Source: a bacterium
GTDB taxonomy: Bacteria; Spirochaetota; Spirochaetia; JABEVK01
Reading direction: 5' to 3'
Assembly (NCBI GenBank): GCA_021782055.1
Contig: JAJXVP010000073.1
Span: 1 to 11,411 of the forward strand
Length of the DNA stretch: 11,411 nt
Each line of letters opens with the position of its first letter. Position 1 is the first letter of the stretch. Both the position numbers and the translations under genes were made by a program. Below are positions 7,188-11,411 of this stretch, in pieces. The notes beneath the pieces are model-generated. The model saw nothing but the letters and a program-made list of their open reading frames with translations, was not told the DNA's origin and did not search any database.

Positions 7188-9029
7188 ATGTGCGGAATTG
7201 TAGGCTACCTAGGACCAAGAAAAGCCTCGGAGGTTTTGCTCCAAGGGTTAAAAATGCTCGAATACCGAGGGTATGACTCTTCGGGCATCGGGTATATCTT
7301 TCGCAATCAAATCAAAGTCTATAAAAAGCAAGGGAAGATCTTGAATCTGGAAGGGGTCCTTCCCGAACCCCAGGCCGCCCACTGTGGTCTGGCCCACACC
7401 CGGTGGGCCACGCACGGCAAAGTGACCGATGCTAACGCCCACCCGCACTTAAGCCAGTCCGGACGGGTAGCCGTCGTTCATAACGGCATTATTGATAATT
7501 ATGTGGCCTTGAAAGAAGAGCTGATCAAGCACGGCTACCAATTTCACAGTGAAACTGACTCTGAAGTCATTCCGCACCTGATCGAGCTCGCCTTGACTCA
7601 GAACCCCCAGTTTAGTCCCGAAGAGGCCGTTCGCTGGGCTCTGAATCGTCTGGTCGGTACCTACGGCATTGTCGCGGTTTTTGCCGACCACCCTGATTTG
7701 ATGATTGGTGCCAAAAACGGCTCCCCGTTAGTGATCGGCCAGGGAAAGGATGAAATTTTCTTGGCGTCTGACCCTGCAGCCTTCATCGGGATGACCCGAG
7801 AAGCCGCCTTTTTAGAAGACCGAGAAATGGTCATCGTTCGCAAGAACGAGTGGGTAACCAAGACCATGCAGAACGAGGTTGTCCCCCGATCTGCCGAGGA
7901 GTTATCTTGGACGGCCGAAGCCGCCTCGATGGGGGACTTCCCTCACTATTTTATAAAGGAGATCCACGAACAACCCGAAGCACTGCGCCGCGCCTTTGGT
8001 CATGGCGGAAGGTTCCTTCCCGATTTTGGAACCACCAAATTAGGAGGTCTGAACTTAGAAAGCCGTGACCTTCTCGATATTAAACGTGTTGTCTTTATAG
8101 CCATGGGCAGTGCCTTGTACGCTTCACAAGTGGGTGCCTACCTGTTGGAAAGTGTGGCACGAATTCCCGCTTCTGCCGAAGATGCCTCGGAGTTCCGCTA
8201 CCGTAACCCCATTGTCGACAAGGATACTCTGTACTTCGCGGTCAGTCAGTCGGGTGAAACTGCTGACACGATTCAAGCGATTCAAGAGATTCAGCAACGG
8301 GGCGCTCGGGTTCTGGGTATTGTCAATGCAGTAGGCTCAACGATTGCCCGGCTTTGCAAAGGCGGTGTTTATATTCACGCTGGCCCTGAAATTTCTGTTA
8401 CAAGTTCCAAGGCCTTTTTGGGACAAATCGGCATTATGGCGCTTCTCACCCTGCTTTTGGGACGGATGCGCATCCTCAGCTTGGCCCGAGGCAAAGAGCT
8501 GTTAAAAAACCTTGAGGACCTTCCGTGCAAGATTGACACCGTCTTGACTCAAGCGACCCAGATTCACCAGTTGGCGCGCAAGTACCTTAACCATACCAAC
8601 TTTTTGTTCATGGGACGGGGCATTCAATACCCCATCGCCCTCGAAGGGGCACTGAAACTCAAAGAAATCAGCTATCGACATGCCGAAGGCTTTTCGTCAG
8701 GAGGTTTAAAGCACGGGCCCTTGGCCCTTGTCGGTCCCGAGACGCCGAGTATCTTTTTACTGACGGAGGGCGATTCCTTCGAAAAAGTTTTAAGCAATAT
8801 CCAAGAGGTTAAAGCCCGCGAAGGTCAGGTCATTACCATAACCAACAGCAATGACCCCCGCGTAGCGGCCATTTCGAACGATGTGATTTTAGTTCCCCAC
8901 ACCGAGGAATTGTTGGCCCCCTTCTTGACCTTGATTCCTCTCCAGATGTTCGCCTACTATACGGCGGTCGAGCTGGGTGTCGACGTGGACAGACCCCGCA
9001 ACCTGGCCAAATCAGTAACAACCGAATAA
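7188..9029 (+). CDS. glmS: Glutamine--fructose-6-phosphate aminotransferase (isomerizing)
   Basis: Makes glucosamine 6-phosphate from fructose 6-phosphate and glutamine, the first committed step toward UDP-GlcNAc for peptidoglycan and other glycans; cytoplasmic. The 613 residues match the usual length (609 in E. coli). The N-terminal glutaminase domain (about 2-240) starts with the nucleophile Cys2 in MCGIVGYLG, with RWATHG (73-78), HNGIIDN (98-104) and Asp124. Two SIS sugar-isomerase domains follow, with SQSGETADT (353-361) and VTSSKAF (404-410). Counterparts of the E. coli isomerase residues are Lys490, Glu493, His509 and Lys608 in the conserved tail. The usual GELKHG motif reads GGLKHG (505-510), an unusual change. 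AGGAG seven bases before the ATG supports the start. The 24-base leader gap is too short for a glmS ribozyme. A terminator follows. Confidence 0.97.
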   Translation: MCGIVGYLGPRKASEVLLQGLKMLEYRGYDSSGIGYIFRNQIKVYKKQGKILNLEGVLPEPQAAHCGLAHTRWATHGKVTDANAHPHLSQSGRVAVVHNGIIDNYVALKEELIKHGYQFHSETDSEVIPHLIELALTQNPQFSPEEAVRWALNRLVGTYGIVAVFADHPDLMIGAKNGSPLVIGQGKDEIFLASDPAAFIGMTREAAFLEDREMVIVRKNEWVTKTMQNEVVPRSAEELSWTAEAASMGDFPHYFIKEIHEQPEALRRAFGHGGRFLPDFGTTKLGGLNLESRDLLDIKRVVFIAMGSALYASQVGAYLLESVARIPASAEDASEFRYRNPIVDKDTLYFAVSQSGETADTIQAIQEIQQRGARVLGIVNAVGSTIARLCKGGVYIHAGPEISVTSSKAFLGQIGIMALLTLLLGRMRILSLARGKELLKNLEDLPCKIDTVLTQATQIHQLARKYLNHTNFLFMGRGIQYPIALEGALKLKEISYRHAEGFSSGGLKHGPLALVGPETPSIFLLTEGDSFEKVLSNIQEVKAREGQVITITNSNDPRVAAISNDVILVPHTEELLAPFLTLIPLQMFAYYTAVELGVDVDRPRNLAKSVTTE

Positions 9030-9034
9030 CTTTC

Positions 9035-9051
9035 TGGCTTGTACCAAGCCA
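9035..9051. other. Short hairpin before the main terminator
   Basis: TGGCTTG (9035-9041), loop TAC, CAAGCCA (9045-9051) form a 7-base-pair stem just after the glmS stop. No T-run follows on the plus strand, so it is not itself an intrinsic terminator in that direction. For transcripts coming from the minus strand it sits just past the main hairpin and may act as a backup structure. Its last base is shared with the A-run of the next hairpin. Confidence 0.5.
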
Positions 9052-9079
9052 AAAGGGCGCCCTGAGGCGCCCTTTTTTT
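9051..9079. terminator. Rho-independent terminator for glmS, probably bidirectional
   Basis: AAAA, then GGGCGCC (9055-9061), loop CTGA, GGCGCCC (9066-9072) and seven Ts (9073-9079). The all-GC 7-base-pair stem with a T-run is a strong intrinsic terminator for the glmS transcript. On the minus strand the same stem is followed by TTTT from the A-run, so it can also end the convergent lipoprotein transcript. The TAA stop of that gene (9080-9078) sits inside the T-run. Confidence 0.93.
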
Positions 9080-9962
9080 AGCCCCAGCTCACACTGACCG
9101 ACATTCCATTTTCAGGCGGTGTCAGCGAAAGAACCTTTTCAACCAAAGGAACCAATGGACTATCGTCGGCAAGGTCATACCGGTTCAGCCACTTCCAACT
9201 GTACTTGGTTTTCCCCGACAAGCTGCCTGAAACCGCGCCGGTGTTGTTTAGCACAACCACCGCCCCTTGAAACTGCAAATCTGCCGTTCCGCTCGGTAGC
9301 GGCCCCGTGACGCTGAGGGAACACACCCATTGGTCAGGGCTTCCCGTGGGAGCGTCAAAGTCTTTGTATCCATTGAAAAGTGTCACCGACTTCAGGCGAG
9401 GCCGCTCGGTCGTTGCACCGGTCAGGCACATCCCTACATACGGGTTGCCTGTGGTTCCTTGGGCGTCAATTTTAGCCACCGCTCCCTGGGCCAGGGTGGC
9501 TGGAGCCGACCAGGAAAAATCCACCGGAAAGAGAGTGATGGGCACCGAAGTTGTACTCCCGGTGGTGACGGTAACTAGGTCTTTGGCATAACCAGAACCC
9601 AACAATTGAGTCACCGTCGAGGTTGACGATTTTCGGTAGCCCGCCAAAACCAAAACCCGGTAATTGCCCGGAAGAATATCCAGGAACAACGGGGCCGATG
9701 GGTCTAGCGCCATAGTTTTCAACACCGTTCCGTCAGTTACCACCAGCTCGTAGGTGTTGGCTAGGTCTTGACTAAGACTGGTCGGAAGGGTTGCTCGCGA
9801 CGAAGGGCTGTCAACTGTGACGCTGAGCCGCCCTAAACCTCCCGTCGGATGGCTAACGGTCTGCTCCGAGTGATTAACCGGGGGGACACAGGCCACCGCC
9901 ATTGCGATCACCACGGCTACGAGAGCCCCCCACCAAAAGATCAAGAATGAAGTTTTCATCAT
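9078..9962 (-). CDS. Probable lipoprotein with beta-rich domain, function unknown
   Basis: A 294-residue exported protein. A hydrophobic segment (about 6-22) ends AVACVPP, with Cys25 the likely lipidated residue under relaxed spirochaete-type rules. The mature part begins with a polar linker, then a Ser/Thr-rich beta domain (45-148). That domain includes GRLSVTV, YELVVTDG, a turn at ILPGNYRVLVLAGYR (96-110) and LLGSGYAKDL (120-129). The pattern resembles small beta-sandwich domains of treponemal surface lipoproteins, which is recall rather than a search result. The C-terminal half (150-294) is not recognised; it has two further cysteines (179, 214) that could pair. Two ATGs are adjacent at 9962 and 9959. 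GGAGGTGA directly precedes them, and GGAGG is three bases from the first but six from the second, so 9959 may be the real start. It lies 61 bases after rlmI on the same strand, so the two may be cotranscribed. Confidence 0.75.
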   Translation of the reverse strand: MMKTSFLIFWWGALVAVVIAMAVACVPPVNHSEQTVSHPTGGLGRLSVTVDSPSSRATLPTSLSQDLANTYELVVTDGTVLKTMALDPSAPLFLDILPGNYRVLVLAGYRKSSTSTVTQLLGSGYAKDLVTVTTGSTTSVPITLFPVDFSWSAPATLAQGAVAKIDAQGTTGNPYVGMCLTGATTERPRLKSVTLFNGYKDFDAPTGSPDQWVCSLSVTGPLPSGTADLQFQGAVVVLNNTGAVSGSLSGKTKYSWKWLNRYDLADDSPLVPLVEKVLSLTPPENGMSVSVSWG

Positions 9963-10023
9963 TCACCTCCAGCTCTTTGTCACAGGGCCCTGGCACAACC
10001 AGCTTCAACAAAAGCAGAGGTTT

Positions 10024-11199
10024 TTAGAGCACTCTTGCCAGAATACCCTTGAGGTAGGCCGATTCGGGCATACTGGTGCGCACCGGGTGGCAAGGAGCCT
10101 GCCAAAGGTGTCGCACGATTTGGACTGTTCGTCCGGCATCTTTCGCGGCGTAGGCGATCACTTCTTCGAAGGTTGCCGGGTCAACAGCACCACTACACGA
10201 AAAACTGGCCAACCAGCCCCCTTCTTCGACCAGGGCTAGAGCCTGAAGATTGAGGTCCTTGTACCCTCGTAAAGCCCGCGGTAACGATTCGCGCGTGGGG
10301 GCCAGCTTGGGAGGGTCTAACACGACCAAACCAAACTTTTCGTGGTCTTTTTTTAAAGTCCGTAACGTCGTAAAGGCGTCGCCTTCGACACAGCGTTCCA
10401 CCGAGAAACCGTTGAGTTCGACGTTGTGCTGAGCCATTGCCAGGGCTTCTTGACTGGCATCTAAAAGGACCGCCGACGAAGCTCCGGCACGCAGGGCATG
10501 CACAGCAAAGCCACCGGTATAACAAAACGCATCGAGAACACGCTTACCCGAGGCAACTTGGGCGACTGCCAAGCGGTTATCACGTTGATCACTGTAAAAG
10601 CCTGTTTTTTGGGCTCCCCACTCGACCTCAAACCACGCCCCTGCCTCTTGAAGGCGAATCCGCTGGGGGGGAGCTTCACCCCATAGAACTCCGTAGGCGT
10701 CTTCAAGGCCTTCCATCCGGCGACCATCACCATCAGATTTTTCTACGATCCCTTTGATAAAGGGGAGTTTTCGTGCCAGGAGCGCGGTCCAGAAGGCTTT
10801 TTGACGCTCAGCCCCGGAGGTAAGAAACTGCAAGACCAGCCAGTCCCCGATTTGGTCGACAATCAGCCCGGGTAACCCATCCGCCTCGGCAAAGGCCAGA
10901 CGCAGAGCTTGGGTAGAGCCTCTCCACGGTGAGCGTAAAGCTAGGGCTTCTTCCCAACGCTGCTCGTACCAGGCCTCATCGACGCGCACGGCTTCGCGCC
11001 ATTCCATCAGGCGCAGACGGATTTTCGAGGCAGGGTTATACTGCCCCCAGGCAACAAACTTTCGGTCTGCAGTTTGAACCTCAACCACTTCACCAGGTTG
11101 GGGGTTGCCAACGACCTGAGCGACGGCCCCCGAAAAAACCCAAGGGTGACGGTTTAAGGCGAGTTTTTCTCGCCCGGCTTTTAAAATTACTAACGACAT
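10024..11199 (-). CDS. rlmI: 23S rRNA (cytosine-5) methyltransferase, RlmI/YccW family
   Basis: A class I SAM-dependent methyltransferase; the E. coli homologue makes m5C1962 in 23S rRNA. At 391 residues it matches the family (396 in E. coli). The N-terminal part (about 1-75) is the PUA RNA-binding domain (HPWVFSGAV, GEVVEV). The central linker domain is followed by KTGFYSDQRDNR (198-209). The SAM-binding motif is VLDAFCYTGGF (221-231), with LLDAS (245-249) as the acidic motif. LDPPK (294-298) and SCSG (334-337) are the catalytic motifs, with Cys335 the probable nucleophile. The ending HPV...PESAYLKG is typical. No good ribosome binding site precedes the ATG at 11199, and TATATGCT lies just upstream on this strand, so the mRNA may have a very short leader. 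The exact target base is inferred from family membership. Confidence 0.93.
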   Translation of the reverse strand: MSLVILKAGREKLALNRHPWVFSGAVAQVVGNPQPGEVVEVQTADRKFVAWGQYNPASKIRLRLMEWREAVRVDEAWYEQRWEEALALRSPWRGSTQALRLAFAEADGLPGLIVDQIGDWLVLQFLTSGAERQKAFWTALLARKLPFIKGIVEKSDGDGRRMEGLEDAYGVLWGEAPPQRIRLQEAGAWFEVEWGAQKTGFYSDQRDNRLAVAQVASGKRVLDAFCYTGGFAVHALRAGASSAVLLDASQEALAMAQHNVELNGFSVERCVEGDAFTTLRTLKKDHEKFGLVVLDPPKLAPTRESLPRALRGYKDLNLQALALVEEGGWLASFSCSGAVDPATFEEVIAYAAKDAGRTVQIVRHLWQAPCHPVRTSMPESAYLKGILARVL

Positions 11200-11214
11200 A
11201 GCGGAATCTTAGCA

Positions 11215-11220
11215 TATAAT
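11215..11220 (+). promoter_or_regulatory. Perfect -10 box (TATAAT) for the gene starting at 11237
   Basis: TATAAT lies 16 bases before the proposed ATG, in the 37-base gap between divergent rlmI and the right-hand gene. The best -35 (TAACGA, 11191-11196, 18-base spacer) is poor and falls inside the rlmI start. Transcription from about 11227 would give a leader of roughly ten bases containing GGAG. The upstream ATG at 11219 overlaps this box, which argues against it as a start. No -10/-35 pair for rlmI could be separated from this sequence. Confidence 0.6.
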
Positions 11221-11236
11221 GGCTTCGGAGACAGCG

Positions 11237-11411
11237 ATGGAAGATGTTGATTGGAGTTTTGATGATCCTGTGCCCGAAACCGGGCTCTTTGTTGAAAATC
11301 AAGTCGGGAGTGTCAGTCTGACGGCAGAACCTGTCCACGCCGATAGTCCTTGGGGTTGGGTAGCCGACCAGCTCAAAGCGAACTCAGAATTATTTGCCCT
11401 CCCGGTAGAAC
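11237..11411 (+). CDS. Unrecognised acidic protein, N-terminal part (runs off right edge)
   Basis: An open frame of 58 codons to the end of the window. The ATG at 11237 is preferred over the in-frame ATG at 11219: GGAG lies six bases before it (11227-11230), while 11219 overlaps the -10 box. The visible start is MEDVDWSFDDPVPETGLF, acidic and rich in Asp/Glu, with no signal peptide or membrane segment; later WGWVADQLKANSELFALPVE suggests a helix. No family is recognised from this fragment. It diverges from rlmI. That the frame is a real gene rests on the promoter, ribosome binding site and codon use like its neighbours. Confidence 0.6.
   Translation, partial: MEDVDWSFDDPVPETGLFVENQVGSVSLTAEPVHADSPWGWVADQLKANSELFALPVE

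Noticed and set aside
9983..9992. CAGGGCCCTG palindrome between rlmI and the lipoprotein gene
   Set aside because: It has no loop and no T-run after it, so it is not a terminator; a 10-base GC palindrome alone is weak evidence for an operator.

Overview
The window reads as a gene-dense bacterial chromosome segment of moderate GC content. It has short intergenic gaps, 4-base TTGA stop/start overlaps, and AGGAG-type ribosome binding sites. Two exported proteins have relaxed lipoprotein signal sequences (Gly-Leu-Ala-Cys and Ala-Val-Ala-Cys), and one carries a small beta-rich domain of a type I associate with treponemes. The aspartyl-tRNA synthetase tail is of the bacterial type. A spirochaete (Treponema/Spirochaeta-like) is my best guess, but it is inference rather than proof. 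Nothing points to a phage, plasmid, insertion sequence or CRISPR array.

Layout. (1) Bases 1-2771, plus strand: the 3' end of aspS, an MFS exporter overlapping it by TTGA, and a class I DAHP synthase (aroG type) 34 bases later, probably one transcript. (2) 2772-2895: a convergent gap holding three CATGACA repeats exactly 23 bases apart. (3) 4563-2896 and 6677-4560, minus strand: a lipoprotein built like a family 31 glycoside hydrolase but with the nucleophile motif and roughly a hundred residues of the catalytic barrel missing, coupled by TTGA overlap to a SulP anion transporter with a STAS domain. (4) 6678-6890: a divergent regulatory gap with a perfect 7-2-7 palindrome. (5) 6891-9029, plus strand: a 90-residue basic-tailed protein of unknown function followed 24 bases later by glmS, then a strong terminator. 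(6) 9962-9078 and 11199-10024, minus strand: a probable lipoprotein and the rRNA methyltransferase rlmI. (7) 11237 to the end: the start of an unrecognised acidic protein behind a perfect TATAAT box, divergent from rlmI.

Most genes are housekeeping: translation (aspS, rlmI), aromatic amino acid entry (aroG) and cell-wall amino sugar supply (glmS). The accessory-looking parts are the degenerate GH31-like lipoprotein/SulP pair, the small gene ahead of glmS with its palindrome, the 23-base repeat cluster, and the second lipoprotein. None of these is proven to be a new system. The GH31-like pseudoenzyme candidate paired with an anion transporter is the most unusual item.
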